Origin: Moringa oleifera
Taxonomy: Eukaryota; Streptophyta; Magnoliopsida; Brassicales; Moringaceae
Assembly: GCA_021397835.1 (NCBI GenBank)
Contig: JAJFZO010000896.1
Location: 1,280,501-1,344,500, forward strand
DNA: 64,000 nucleotides
Direction: 5' to 3'
Shown one piece after another: positions 35,001 to 48,186 of the stretch; positions within the stretch are counted from its first letter, which is position 1, and every line of letters begins with the position of its first letter. Below the pieces are notes generated by a model. The model saw only the letters and a list, made by a program, of their open reading frames with translations, did no database searches and was not told the origin of the DNA. Made by a program: the position numbers and the translations under genes.

Positions 35001-36687
35001 CTCTTGCACATGTGAATCATTTTACTTATCTTCATGTTGTTCTCACTTGTATTTTTATTTATTTTGTATATTGATTTTTTGTATTCTTTTATTTATGAAT
35101 ACACATAATTATTTTATACTTTTATATTGAATACATGAAAAGTTATATAAAAAATAGATAGTGTGTGAAAGTAATGAGTAAAAAAATTTAATATAATAAA
35201 AAATGGATGGGATGTGATATACAAACTAAAAAGAAGAAATGAAAAAAGAGTAGCTGGGGTGAGTATTATATACTTTTATGTTGAATATATGAAATTTACT
35301 TGAAAGAACAAAAAAAAAAAAAAGAGAGAATGATAGATAACTTTAAGATATTATGGTTGTTTTAAAATAATAAATTTAGATTGTTCATGACATGAAATTA
35401 TTAAGTAAATTAAGTTTTATTTTTATTTTTTACTCAATTTTAACTATATTTTCAAAAAAGATGAAATTACATTGACATTATCTTATTTTTTGAAAAAATT
35501 AAAAAATAAAAATATTTCAAATTCTTGAAAATATAAAATCAATCAAAAGAGTTGTTTTTTAAATTATTTTAAAAAATAATTATATATATTTTAAGCATGT
35601 GAGAAGTATGAAAAAATCTAAAGAGATAGATTTCATATTTTTTAATGTAAGGATTATTTTTGTTAAAATTAAATAAAAATACATATTTCAAGTTTTTGAG
35701 GAAACTAAACAAATCTCAAGAGAGAGATTTTTATATTCTAATATAAAAAAATTACTTAATATTTTTTGAAAAGTAAGAAAAAAATCTCAAAATAAAAATA
35801 ATTATATAAGTGTTTTAAGTTTTAAGTATGAAAAATCTCAAGAAAGTAGTTTTCGTATTTTTTAATATTAATTTTTTTAAAAAAATAGAATATTTATTCG
35901 GTATTTTTAAAAATATAAAAATATTTTATTTATATGACTTCCAATTCATTTTTATTTTCAATTAATGAAATTATAAAAGTTAAATTTAAGGTATATATTT
36001 AAATATTAAATATTAATTATTTACTTGTATTAGGATCATGAGATTTCAAATTTATTTATATGTTTTACATAATGTGGTTACGCATGTATATCAAAATGTC
36101 ATTGAATTCACATAAATTACAACAAAAATATTTTGAAGATTAACGAGTTGAATAAGAGTGAGACCTCTATATTCTCCATCATAAAAAAAAATATTTTAAG
36201 ATTAAAGGTTAAGTAAAGGTGAAACCTCTATATCTTTTCTCATAAAATGATTTCAAAAATTAAAGGTGAAACAAGAGTTAAACGTTTATATTCCCTAAAA
36301 TATTAAAATTTTACTTCTTTTCATATCATGTATATTTTTTTTAGACATATTTTTGGGAATCAATTTTAAAAATCTAATAAATTTGATAACCATAAAAATA
36401 ATAATGATCAACTGATATCAATTTTTGAGCATCATAGGGGCATTAATCTTTCCCTATGAGTAATCGACTCCTGATCCCATATTTTTAATTTCGAAAGACT
36501 AATATTGTCTTATTATTTTTATTTTTTTGAAAATAAATGAATTTTGGTATCTAATCACACCATAAAAAAATTAGTGGCGACTCTTTTTATTTTTATTTTC
36601 TAAAATCTTTTCAAAAGAAAATCACCTAAAATATATTTTTTTAAGTCACTTCGAGAATTCAACCTCGGTCAAAGATAAGTTGTGATA
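34407..36687 (+). repeat. 5' LTR of Gypsy-2
   Basis: Begins TGTAAACACC and ends AGTTGTGATA (ACA in the other LTR). The first 200 bases are dense in GCAGCATATGC, CTGCAG and CAACATTGCAGC words, an imperfect short repeat. GGTCTATAAATACCCATCC near 34660 contains the likely TATA box. An (AT)n run lies at 34967-34999. The U5-like part is very AT-rich, with AATCTCAAGAGAGAG motifs recurring about every 80-100 bases. Confidence 0.85.
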
Positions 36688-36689
36688 GG

Positions 36690-36709
36690 TTAGCGACTCT
36701 ATTGGGGAC
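36690..36709 (+). other. Primer-binding site of Gypsy-2
   Basis: TTAGCGACTCTATTGGGGAC starts two bases after the LTR. It resembles the TGGCGACTCTGCTGGGGAC-type sites of Tat/Ogre elements; I do not assign the tRNA from memory. Confidence 0.7.
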
Positions 36710-37421
36710 ATTTAGAGGGTCAGGCCAAATTTGATTATGGATTACTTTTCGATTTTGAAAATTGAAGTTTAATTTTGATTCCTTCCTATTTCACATTTGT
36801 TACATTTAGAATTACTGATTAATTAATTTTCTACTTGATTTGCACGAATACTTTACATTATATATTGTCACCCAAATTGTTTTATGACTTACGCTCTTTC
36901 TACACGCATGTCACCCGCATGACAAAAGCTCCTAACTGAGCTTTACCCTTTAGAAGGGAATAGAGTAAACTATGCTCTTGAGAAGCACCTTGCTTTCGCA
37001 TGGGCTAACGAAATATTTCCACTCAGATTGAACTTGAAATACTTTATCATTTTCGAGAAGTTAATGCTTTCGTAGTAATAATAGTAGTGATTCAGGGTGC
37101 CTTCTTAATTTAGTGAGGAGCAACCTGAAAACATATAGAAAATCAATCAATTTCTCAAAGCCCAACATGTGGCAAGCTTAGGGAATTGAGAATAAGATAG
37201 GGCCATAGCTAGTCATAGAGAAACCTTTAGGACACAAAGAGAGTTATGTTTTGTATATGAATGCTTTTTTAATATTTTCATCCTATTATGAAACTGACTC
37301 TTTGCTTCATGTTTGTTCTTTTGATTTATGGTTGCATGACATATCATCAAGAGGATTATGACCTTCACAACTTTAAAAACAAGTTATTAGCTTTTGTTAT
37401 ATCCATAAAGTATTTGTAATC

Positions 37422-38570
37422 ATGGAAGCTTCACAGTCAAGCAAGCTAATGTCAATGGTGTTCTAGAGTTATGAAGTCGAGTATTGGCCAGAAAGTGTAC
37501 AACAAGAATTTGAAGACTGTTTAATATAGAGTTTTGAGTGTAAATTTCCAAAAGAAACAAAACTAAGCTTGAAAGCAAATAGTCTATCAGAAATATCACA
37601 ATCATGGAATCTCTTGAGCCAATAAGACAAGGATAAGTTTGACAAATAGCATAGTGATATCAAAAATCTATTATTCGTGCAAGTTAAGGAAGGCTTGATT
37701 CATGTCGCAGTAAAGTTATGAGACCTTATCTATCGATGCTTTAGTTTTAGAAAAGTAGATTTAATGCCCACTTTGGAGGAATATACTGTGTTGTTGGGGA
37801 TAAAGTCCAAGAAATCTGATAAGATTTACTTAAAAAAGAAAAAGTTAGCTCTTGGAGTTAAACAATTGTCCCTTATTTTGGGAATACAAAAAGAAAAGGC
37901 TGAGAAACATATAAAGAGAAAAGGGGGAAGTGAATTCTTGACAAAGATTTTCTCTTGGAGTTCACACGAAATCATATCAAAGAGGATGTCAGGAAAGTTA
38001 GCTTAGCTTTCGTCATATATAGACTAATGTTGTTTCTAAAGGTTTAGGTGCACATTAAAATGATAGTCGTGGATCTTTTTAGTACAATTAAGTATGATGT
38101 CAATCCGGTTCCAACCATTCTAGCAGAGACATTCATGTCATTGAACTATTAGAGGTGGAATAGGGAAGGCAACATATTTGGAGGACTATCGCTATTGTAC
38201 GTATGGCTTAGGAGTTATTTTATGAGTACTGAAAGAGTATTCAAAGGTTTCCAAAATAGGAATCCAATTGAAGATTTTTGTAAAGCAAGATGGCCTGTGT
38301 CAAAGATAATGAATGAATGGATGAGGTTTTTATTCGAGATGGCAAAAAGGAAAGTTCGCTGGTTGGCTTAATGGATCTCATATGAATCTATTTTATATCG
38401 ATGTAGGAAGTTCAATTATGTACCATTGCAAGGATTATATGGTGAAATTAGACATACGCCACTTTTAATGCTTAGACAGCTCAAAGTGAAATAGTTTGTG
38501 CCAGCAACTCATGGGCTGGGAAATGAGGAATTCAGATATGATGAGCCAAACGCCTCAAATTAGATGGATG
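37422..38570 (+). pseudogene. DUF7745-type ORF upstream of gag in Gypsy-2
   Basis: Starts at an ATG encoding MEASQSSKL and carries the family's PTLEEYTVLLGI motif at 37770, followed by a basic, helical stretch to about 38006. After stops and frameshifts come fragments that keep the order of the family, such as ETFMSLNY-like and RGGIGKATYLE near 38150, and PATHGLGNEEFRYDEP near 38500. This domain is found before gag in many plant Tat elements; its function is unknown. The ORF is broken in at least four places. Confidence 0.7.
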
Positions 38571-41390
38571 AAATTATAGAAGCATGGAAGCAAACTTACC
38601 AAATTGTAAAAAGGAAGCTAGCAGATAAGACTACATTAAGATATTACCAATGGAAAGGTAGAGGGATTAGAAAAGTTGCTTTACTAAGTTGGTTGTTACA
38701 TCAAGAATCTTTTCATATCTCGACATCGAATAAAATAAAAATTAAGAGATACAAGTAAGAGATAAAAGAACAAGAAATTGAGAAAGCTAAACTCCACGAG
38801 AAAATAGATTCTCTATAATATGAAATGCAAGTTCAAGAGGAAATTGTGAAAAAGACCAATAAAAAAAAAAAAGAGCTAGGAAGGAAGCAAAAGATGCAAA
38901 GGAGAGTTATAGAAATTTGAGAATGGAAGATAAAACCGAGATTGGGACTCGCATAATTAGGAGAAAAGAAGGAAAACTCAAACTTTTCACCACACAGGTA
39001 GATCAATTATAAGAGTAAATGCAAGAAAAGGACTAATTGTTGGAGTGGAATTTTCAAAAGTGAGATCTTGACCATAGCCTTATAAGAGTCAGAATGGGAA
39101 ATTCAAAGTCTAAGGAATATGGTAAAGCTTAATGATCTTCGATATAGGAAAGGAATTAAAGAACTGATGTAAATGTAACAACTAAAAGAGGAAGAATACT
39201 AGCATAAAATGTTTCATTTGGAGCACATGCTGAAACAAGATAACCTGCATGCTGAATTAGAGAAAGTATTAGAAAATTCAAAATTTGGGAGAACAAGGTA
39301 TAAGAAATATGTGGCAACTGGTGCAAAAATGAAGAAGAATATATAGCAAAATTGAAAATAGCCAAGAAAACGTTAATGTCATCCTACTTTGAGTTGATAA
39401 ATCCATAGAAATCGCTACAATATAATGTACCAAGAAATCGAAGAATTTAGAAAAAAAGTCTTAACAAGGAATGAAAGCTCAAAAGAATTGATTACTTTTT
39501 TAGATCGCATCCAGCATTTGTACCAAATGGCTTAGGATATCTTTAATTATGGACTTGATGTTAGACATTGACTGTGTACAGTGATGCTTTATGAAATTAA
39601 TGAGAATCTATATTTGTTTTTGAATTGTGAAGTTAACAAATTTTGAAATATTTTTGCATTCATACTAACCATCATGCATACATACATTCCATTATGACAT
39701 TAAAATATTGGATTTGGGATAACAAGATAAGTATAGGGGAAAGCAACATCTCATTAGAAAGACATACGAAACTCGCTCGAAGACAAAAGCTAATATGGAA
39801 TATCAACAAGCTAGGATGGAGAGATTAGAGAACATGCAAAGAACCCAACATGAGATGATAAAAAACCAGCAAGAGGCACAAGAGAAGATGGCACATAGTC
39901 AAGAAAAGATGCAGTCCTAATTCCCCTAAGTGATGAAAATAATGCAATCAATAGTTAAGAAAAAAGAAGTTACAATAGAACAAGAGGCTCTTGAAAATGT
40001 ACATGCTGGAAAAAATAAGGCTTTTATAGCCTACCAAGGAAATCCCTCACCTGATTACCCACCAGAATTTACCCTTGTTCATGAATCAAGGTGCAGTGCA
40101 TACACTGGCATGCCAAAAGTGAGGGAACCAATATATGTGCTTGACTTGGATTACTCAATAGAAATAAAGAAATTGAGGACTGAAAATGTCAACAATAAGG
40201 AATTATTGCAAAAGTATGAAATGTTGATAAAAAAAGTGAAAGTGTTTGAGGAAGCTTGTAAATTTCTGAGGCTAGATATCTTAGACCTTAGCTGAGTGCC
40301 TAGACTAGTATTATTGCCAAAGTTCAAAGCACTAGAATTTGAAAAAATCAATGGAACTAGATGCCCATGCATGCACATTCATATGTATTTACATAAGATG
40401 CATGGATATGAGGACATTCAGAAGGTGCTTATACATTACCTCCAAGATAGTCTAAAGGATTGGTACGCTAACTTAGGAACCTTTAAAATTCAATATTAGA
40501 AAGATCGAGCTGCTGCTTTCATGGCTCACTACCAGCGCATGGTAGAGCTTGCACCAAATCGAGTTACTTTACAGAATATGTGCTAGAAAAATGACAAATC
40601 CTTCAAATAATATGCTCGATAATAGCGTGAAATTACAGCAAGAATCCATTTGACTTTATCCGAAGATGAGTTTTCAGAATTATTTTTCAATACCATGAAG
40701 CTCTTATTTTATGAGAAGCTGCTTGGCATGTCAAGTGAAAAATTTGTCAAGATAGTTGGGCAGTGGAAGATTTTTGAGAATGCTTATAGACTTGAATGGT
40801 TGGAGGATCAAAACAATGCGAAGAAAGCTACAACAAAAAAAAAAAAGGGAAAATAAACCATATTTCTCAATAGATTTTCTATCCACCTCCATTTTTCAAC
40901 CACGACCTCATTTGTACCAGTTTCCAAGGACTCTTTACCTTATGCCCTATTATTCAACCATAAAAATCATTAGTACAATACCACGGCTAGTAACACAGCA
41001 ACAACCATTGGCATTACCACCTCTTGTTGCTCTATAAAACCTTAACCAACCTAATCATCAACAAGCAAGACCTCAAAGTCAACATCCGAAGGTCCTCGTA
41101 AGATTGATCCCTACGACATATTCAGAGTTGTATCCCTAATTACTAGAAGAAAGGTTAGTAGCCCTAGCATTTTTGAAACCAATACAATCTTCATATTCCA
41201 AGTGGTATGACCCAAAGGCAACTTGTGCTTATCACAGTGGAGCGACTGGGTACAATATAGAGAATTGCACAATGTTTAGGTACAATGTTTAATCTTTAGT
41301 TGATCATGAGGCCTTGAGATTTAATGCAGACCCTAGCCCAAATGTGGGCAATAATCCACTACCAATACATGAGTAACCGACATTTAACAT
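38571..41390 (+). pseudogene. gag of Gypsy-2 with coiled-coil leader
   Basis: 38571-39600 encodes broken lysine- and glutamate-rich coiled-coil sequence. From about 39760 comes the usual pre-gag region (QARMERLENMQRTQHEMI), then 39930-40295 with NPSPDYPPEFTL. The capsid-like core is at 40296-40860: FEKINGTRCPCMHIHMYLHKM, LIHYLQDSLKDWYANL, then LAPNRVTLQNM and ARIHLTLSEDEFSELFFNTM. The C-terminus has KWYDPKATCAYHSGATGYNI near 41200, the single CxxH-type motif of this group. Gag packages the RNA and forms the virus-like particle. Several stops break the frame. Confidence 0.85.
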
Positions 41391-41899
41391 GTTAGAAATA
41401 GTAGTAAAAGGGATCGTTGATAGCCTCGATTGAAAAATCAAAGCTATTAGTGATAGCATGCTCACTTAAGGTGACAAATCCTTAAGCAAATACAAAAATT
41501 CTACTAGCAAGAACTCAGCCAAAAGTAATTATCAAGGTACTAATGCCTTTTCCATATAAGAATACACATGTTGCTCCTTAGAATTATTAGGTCAAGATGA
41601 AAAAAAAAAAAAAAAGGAATCTGATGTCGCTAACATGGCAGGCAGAATCATGTTACTCAAAGTGGGAAAGTGTCATTACTTAATAAAACCTAAAGAAAAA
41701 CAAGTTACGACCCACTCAAGTGAGAAAGAGAAAGAAAAAAAAGTGGGCAAAAAAATCTTGCCACTAAAGAAAAGGCTCTAGAGCTTTTAAAATTCATCAA
41801 GCATAGCGAATATAATGTGATTGATCAATTACAAAAAAACATTAGCAAAGATCTCATTGTTATCACTCTTACTAAATTCAGAGTCTCATCGTGAGTCCT

Positions 41900-42380
41900 T
41901 AATGAAGGTGTTGAAGTATGCCCATATGCCCCATGATATATCCTTATGGGTGACTTGGCAAGAAACCTGATGGCTCAATGATGATGAAATTTTAATGGAT
42001 TAGAGAGGTTCTACTAAGGCCTTACATGTATCAACTGAGTGTAAGGGTTATACCATCTCCAAGATCTTAATAAATAATGGGTCCTTATTGAACGTGATGC
42101 CCTTATCAACTTTGAGGAGGCTGCCATTAGATATTTCATACATGAGTCAGAGCACAATAACAGTACAAGCATTTGATGGCTTGAAAAGGGAAGTGACTGA
42201 GGTTATGAAACTGCAATGAGGATAGGTCCGTGTAGCTATAACATTGAATTCCAAGTGATGGACATTAATACCTCTTTTAATTACTTGCTCAAAAGACCTT
42301 CGATTGATATGCCAAGGGTTGTGCCTTCGACCCTATACTAGTAGGTCAAAATGATTATAGATAGTTAGTTCATTGCCGTT
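41900..42380 (+). pseudogene. Aspartic protease of Gypsy-2 (active site changed)
   Basis: KILINNGSLLNVMPLSTL at about 42062 corresponds to the retropepsin active site, normally IDNGSSxNVM in this lineage. The catalytic Asp codon reads AAT, Asn. VQAFDGLKREVTE follows near 42165, and VMDINTSFNYLLKRP near 42260 is the C-terminal part, in another frame. A frameshift therefore lies between 42200 and 42240. Confidence 0.8.
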
Positions 42381-42429
42381 AAAGGAGAAGAAGACATCAT
42401 AGCTTTAATTTCATCACGCCACCCCTATA

Positions 42430-42747
42430 TTGCGGCTCCAAAAAACACAAAAAGATTATACATTTGGAGCATTAGAATCTCTAAATGCTATTGAACATGC
42501 ACAAGCATGGGAGCCTCGCATCTCTAAAAAAATGAAATTCCAGTTGGGGCAAACCTTAGGTAAAGGGTATAAAGTCGAAAAAAAGATTAGGGAAGAATTT
42601 GGAAAGATAGCATTAGCCTTTGATATCCCTATAAACAAGGATCAGACTGGCTTGAGCTATAAAATAACCAGAGCAAAGAAAAGCCAAATGATGGAAGAAA
42701 AGAGAAAAAGAGGAAAATGTTATTTAAAGAGAAAACTTATGAGTTAA
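42430..42747 (+). pseudogene. Protease-RT linker of Gypsy-2
   Basis: An open stretch of 105 codons with FGALESLNAIEHAQAWEPRI and KFQLGQTLGKGYKVEKKI. The second phrase resembles the glycine-rich FxPGxGLGKxxQG motif that Tat-type polyproteins have between protease and reverse transcriptase. It is lysine-rich and ends before the next frame begins, with about 400 bases of broken linker to the RT. Confidence 0.6.
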
Positions 42748-43142
42748 AGCCTATCGACTATATCATTCCATTATATCGAGCATTTAGATCAACTAGTTTT
42801 ATTGTCCCTAAGGAGCCAATTCATGTTATCATCAAAACTAGAAGTCAGCTTGTATAAGAGCTTTCTTACCTCTCAAACAACATGATAGGAGATTCATGCA
42901 TGGAGGAGAGAGATTGTGGAATCCATCCTTGTCCCTTAGGATTTTCTTTGAATAATTGGATGGGAACTAAACTGCCAGTAGTTTTCACTATTGAGAAAAT
43001 GTGATTTCCTAACTTTATGTTTAAATTTGATCACTATTAATGAATGTAATTTTTTATTTTCACCCAATATTTGTTTTATTCTTCACCCTTTCATTTTCAT
43101 TCATTTTCAAGCATTCAAATAAGGGATTTCCATTTTCATCTC

Positions 43143-44430
43143 CAGGGTCACATACAATGAATATCCCAATGCTATAAATGTTCATTTTGAATCGAATCCT
43201 AAAGAATTTCTATATCAAGATGATTTTGAATCAAAAGAAAAGGGTGAAGAACATATATTACCCAAAGATTTGTCAAGAATGATTTAACAAGAGAAAAAAA
43301 TTATGTCGCATAAAGACGAGATTATTAATTTGGGAAATAAAATAGAAAAAAGGAAAGTAAAAATTAGGATTACTCTGTCTTTCGACATAAGAAAAGAGTT
43401 GATAAAATTGCTAAGGGAATATTCAGATGTGTTTGCATGGTCGTATAAAGATATGCCAGGGCTGGATAGTAGTATCATCGAGCATAAATTACCACTTAAA
43501 TCAGGATTGCCACCAGTTCAACAAAAGCTTAGAAGAATGAAGCCAAAAGTGTTGTTAAAGATTAAAAGAGAGATCCAAAAACAATTAGATGCAAGGTTTA
43601 TTGCTATGGATCGTTACCCATAATGGGTAGCAAATATAGTCTTAGTACCAAATAAAGATGGCAAGGTGAAGATGTGTGTAAATTACAGAGATCTTAATTA
43701 AGCAAGTCCTAAAGATACTTTTTTGTTGCCACATATCGACATTCTTGTGGATAATACAGCCAAATATTCTTTATTTTCTTTCATGGATGGATATGGCACC
43801 AAAGGATATGGAAAAAACCACATTTGTCTTTAGATAACATTTTATTATGTTTAATGCCATTTGGATTAAAAAATGCCGGCGCAACTTACCAACATGCTAT
43901 GGTAACCTTATTTGATGATATGATGCATAAAATAATTGAAGTCTATGTTGATGACATGATAGCCAAATCCAAGAAAGATGAAGATCATGTAAAGGATTTA
44001 AGAAAATTTTTTGAAAGATTTCGAAAATACGAGTTACGGTTGAATCCAAATAAGTGTACTTTTGGCATGAATTCAGTAAAAATATTGGGATTTATTATAA
44101 GTAGGAAAGGTATTGAAGTCGATCTCGGCAAAGTTGAGACGATTCAGAATTTGCCACCACTTAAAACAGTGAAGGAAATATAGGGCTCTTTGGGAAAGTT
44201 GAATCATATTTCAAGATTTATAACCCAATTAACAAACATATGTGATCCCATCTTCAAGATGTTGAGAAAGAATTATCCTGGTAAATGGGATACAGAATGT
44301 CAAATATCCTTCAACAAAATAAAAAGGTATGTGTCTAATCCTTTAGTACTGATGCTGCCAATTGCAAGGAAGTCATTAATTTTGTATTTAATAGTATGTG
44401 AATGGTTGTTGAGCTGTGTATTAGCGTAAT
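43143..44430 (+). pseudogene. Reverse transcriptase of Gypsy-2
   Basis: 43303-43620 holds the RT entry (FAWSYKDMPGLDSSIIEHKL and RRMKPKVLLKIKREI). After a stop it continues WVANIVLVPNKDGKVKMCVNYRDLN at 43626. A frameshift follows near 43800, then MPFGLKNAGATYQHAM and the intact catalytic box VYVDDMIAKSK near 43950. LNPNKCTFGMNSVKILGF and GKLNHISRFITQLTNI complete the thumb and connection. Three stops and a frameshift disable it. RT copies the element RNA into DNA. Confidence 0.92.
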
Positions 44431-44434
44431 AAGA

Positions 44435-45230
44435 TGAGTCTAGCAAGAAAAGCATGTTGTTTATTACTTGAGCAAAAAGTTCACTGATTATGAGTCAAAA
44501 TATTCATTAATTGGGAAGACTTGTTACTCATTGGCTTGGGCTAAACGCATACTTCTCCAATATTTGCTAAGTCACACAATGTGGGTGATTACTAAGCTAG
44601 ATACCATCAACTACTTGTTTGAGAAACCTCCATTATTTGGCAGGCTAGCTAATTTGCGAGTAGTATTGTCAGAGTATGATCTTGCACACGTTTCTCAAAA
44701 AGCGATCAAAGGAAGGGCCATAGTAGACTTTTCAGTTGATCGTGCTAATGAAAACTACCAATCGATAAAGTTTGATTTTTCAGATGAGGACTTAATGGTA
44801 ATTATTCTCACAGACAAGGAGGAAGGGTCAGATGCTTGGAAAATGTTTTTTGATGAGGCATCGAACATTCTAGGGCATAGGATTGGCGTAATCTTAAAGT
44901 CACTAGATGAACAATATTTTCCATTCATAGCTCGATTAAATTTTAATTCCACTAACAATGTTGCTGAGTATGAAGCCTGCATCATGGTATTAAAAGCTGC
45001 AATAGAGAAAAGGGTTGCAAAGTTAGATGTACTTAGGGATTTTACTTTGGTTATATATCAATTGAAGGGAGAATGGATGACAAGACATCCCGAGTTAGTT
45101 TATTACCATAAGTTGGCTATGAAATTACTCAAGAGCTTCAAAGAAGTTACTTTTAATTATCTCCCTAGAGATGAAAATTAAATGGTAGATGCATTAGCAA
45201 CGTTGGCTTCCATGTTTTAAGTGATAGATG
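44435..45230 (+). pseudogene. Two RNase H domains of Gypsy-2
   Basis: An open frame at 44468-45181 contains both domains. The first ends with KFTDYESKYSLIGKTCYSLA and LLSHTMWVITKLDTINYLFE. The second, from about 44820, is the plant-type RNase H: WKMFFDEASNILGHRIGVIL, NVAEYEACIMVLKAAIEK, RDFTLVIYQLKGEWMTRHPE and the final DALATLASMF. Tandem RNase H domains are characteristic of the Tat lineage. The frame closes one codon before the conserved DALATL because of a stop at 45179. RNase H removes the RNA strand after copying. Confidence 0.88.
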
Positions 45231-46500
45231 CTTAGCGAGTCTTGTCAATTAAAATAAGTATTTTAAACTCTCCAGTGTATGGCTTAGTGATTGAAGAAGA
45301 AAATGATGGCAATCCTTGGTATCATGACATTCGAATTTATGTTAAGGATCAACAATACCCAAAAGGGGCATCGAAGAATGACAAAAGAACCTTGAGGAGG
45401 TTAGCCTTGAATTTCATACTAGATGGGGAAGTGCTTTACAAAAAAAAGTTTGATTAAACTCTATTAAAGTGTGTTGATGTAAGCAAGGCTCAGGTGTTAT
45501 GGAACACATGCTAGCAGACCCATAATGGTTAGACAAATTATGAGACCAAGTTATTATTGGCTAACAATAAAAACGAATTGCATCCAGTCTGTGAGAAAGT
45601 GCCAAAAATGCAAAATTTATACTGATAACATACACGTACCACCATCCTTTTTACATATTATGAATGTACCTTGGTTATTTTCAATGTGAGGTTTTAATGT
45701 CATCTAGCCCATTACCCCAAAAGCTTCTAATGAACATAAATTTATCCTAGTATTCATCGATTACTTTATAAAATAGGTGGAAGCTAGTTCTTTTTACTAA
45801 TGATACTGAGATTATGTTTAATTATTTTAGAAAAAAAGAAATCATTTGTTGATACAATCTGTCGAAGCGAATCATCTTAGATAATGCTCAAAATCTGAAC
45901 ATTACAATTTAGCAGCCTACCATCCTAAAATGAATAGGGTACTAAAAGGGACAAATAAAAACATTAAAAAGATAGTGTAAAAAATGACTGTAATCTATAA
46001 ATATTGGCACGAAATGCTACGTTTCGTATTACATGCTTATAGGACTACAGTAAAAACCTCTATTAGGGCTACTCTTTATTCATTGGTGTATGGAATGAAA
46101 GTTGTATTGCCTAAAAAAATTGAAATTCCTTCATTAAGAGTGCTCATGGAATCTGGACTAGAGAAACGGAGTGGATCAAAGCTTGATATGAACAGTTAAA
46201 CTTGATTGACGAGAAACTCCTTAAAGCTATTTGCCATGGGTAGTTGTACCAAAGCAAAATGAAAAAAGCATATAATAAGAAAGTACACCTAAAATAATTC
46301 AAAGAAGGTGATTTAGTGTTGAAGAAGATTTCAAAGAATGTTTTAGATCTCCGAGGCAAGTAGGCACCAAATTAAGAAGGCTCATATGATGTGAAGAGAG
46401 TATTCTCTAGAGGAGCCTTGATCCTAACTGAAATGGACGGTAATGATCTCTCTAAACTAATTAATTCAGATATTGTAAAGAAGTATTACACTTAAAATAG
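45231..46500 (+). pseudogene. Integrase of Gypsy-2
   Basis: LRRLALNFILDGEVLYKKKFD at 45390-45457 leads into a decayed zinc-binding region and the core (SNEHKFILVFIDYF near 45735; LDNAQNLN near 45880). The phrase before the conserved helix reads RVLKGTNKNIKKI near 45950, where relatives have VVEATNKNIKKI. The catalytic Glu of the DDE triad therefore seems to be Lys. The C-terminal YKYWHEMLRFVLHAYRTTVK at 45996 runs to VYGMKVVLPKKIEIPSLRVL, then frameshifts to the KKYYT end at about 46490. Integrase joins element DNA to the host chromosome. Confidence 0.88.
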
Positions 46501-48186
46501 GCAGTTTGTCTTCAAAGGAGGAATAAATAGTGCTGGAATCATTCCCTAATGAAAAAAAAGAAGAAAAAGATAAAAATCAGTGGTTATACATTTGCGAGAA
46601 GATCTGGGTCGAAATTAGTGTTTCAATTTTTTTTAAATGGTAAAGATTGTCAAGAAAAAGAAAAAAGAACTCTTCAAATGAGATTTGAATAAATAAATAG
46701 AATTGAAATGTTCATTGTTCTTTATATTAGGCCTTACTATTGATCATCGTGACTTTTGATCCAATTTATCCTAAAATTCATTTCAAATATTTCTTATTCG
46801 GTTACTTGATTACATCCTTAACCAGATATCCTTTCCTTGCAAAAAAACAAAAATCTTAAAAGATATTTATTATCCAAATTATCCTTGTAAATATGATTCG
46901 ATAAAAGAGTGTCAGCTCCAAAACTAAATAGTGATTAAATTTAAAAAAAGTTATGACATTTTCGAAGGAGTGGGTTGCGTGTTTCAAATTGACCAAGATA
47001 AATCTGGTGATGGATAAGAATCTTTTTGATTCCCAGTGGAGTTGAAAAAACAAGCAAAAATCTGATTTGCAAGGAACAATCATATTCATTAACATCAAAG
47101 AGACAATAAACCTAAAGTCATTGTTAAGATCAAATTTGTCAATATGATCAACCTCAAGACAGAAAAAGTTTACACTTTGGTTAAAACTTTATGATAAAAT
47201 GACTGAAAGATGACTGCATTTATTTTTAAAAAAATAAAATAAAATAAAAAGGGGGGAGAGAAAGAAAAGAAAGGAAAAAAGAAAAGAGGAAAAAGGAAAA
47301 CAAAGAGAAAGACGATTTAAAGAGGAAAAGAGAAGCGATTATTACATCTACATAAACATGCATACATGATGCATTTCGCACTATCTTACCTTGGAAAAAT
47401 TAGGATAAACCTATTAATGGAGGCATAAACAATCTCTTGACCATCTCAAGAGCCCTTATTAGATAGATAATTTAGTTTTCTCATTTAAAAACAAAACACT
47501 TTCCCCATAATTATCACAGTTATTAATAATTTTTTTTATTACTGAAGATAGTTATGAGTGAACATTTTTTAGTAGGTAAAATTTTTAGATTTTTTAAAAT
47601 AACTGTGAGTGGATATAACTTTTTGTAAGTTCTTAGAATAGTTGTCAATGAACGAAACTCTTGATTAGAATAGTTGTTAATGGATAAAACTCTTCAAATT
47701 TTCTAATATAATCATTAATAGATGGAACCTTTAGATTATAGAATAACCATCCTTAAAGTGATTTTAGATTTTTCAAAATTGATGTCGTCCTTAGAACGGA
47801 GCTTTCCATTTTCAAAATTGATACCATCCTTAAAGCAGAGCTTTCTATTTTCAAAGTTGATGTCGTTATTAGAACGAACCCTTTTAGATTTATTTATTTG
47901 TTATTATTATTTAGTTAAGGTCATCATTAAAACGAAGCCTTCTAGATTTCTCCAAGCATCGAATTATTATTGAATGAAAAGTACAGGAACTCTTCAGTTT
48001 CTTCCAATATAAGTTATTTACAACACTATAGTCTTGTTGTATACAATCGAAAAGGAGATATGAGAATTGAAGAAAAGCAAGTGAAGAGAGTAAAGAGGCG
48101 AAAGTTCCCATGCCTTGGGGGCAAAATTAGGTGTCTTAAATTTTTACCCAATTTTTAATTCTTAAAAAATAACAAAGATAGGCACC
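46501..48186 (+). other. 3' non-coding region of Gypsy-2
   Basis: No recognisable protein. Purine-rich sequence at 47220-47340 is followed by short repeats. TGGATAAAACTCTT-like units recur at 47570-47730, and three copies of a 39-bp unit (TTGATGTCGTCCTTAGAACG type) start at 47779, 47818 and 47857. TGGGGGCAAAATTAGG at 48116 is polypurine-like but lies 70 bases before the LTR, so the true polypurine tract is uncertain. Confidence 0.6.
47779..47895. repeat. 39-bp tandem repeat, three copies
   Basis: Copies share TTGAT..C(G/A)TC.TTA.A.C.GAGCTTTC.ATTTTCAAA with exact 39-base spacing. The unit is a multiple of three and the frame 47722-47973 stays open through it, but no motif supports a protein. 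Confidence 0.8.

Noticed and set aside
34870..35130. Leu/Tyr/Phe-rich 'membrane protein' frame
   Set aside because: Arises from AT-rich LTR sequence including the (AT)n run; a similar frame recurs in the 3' LTR at 48736 for the same reason.
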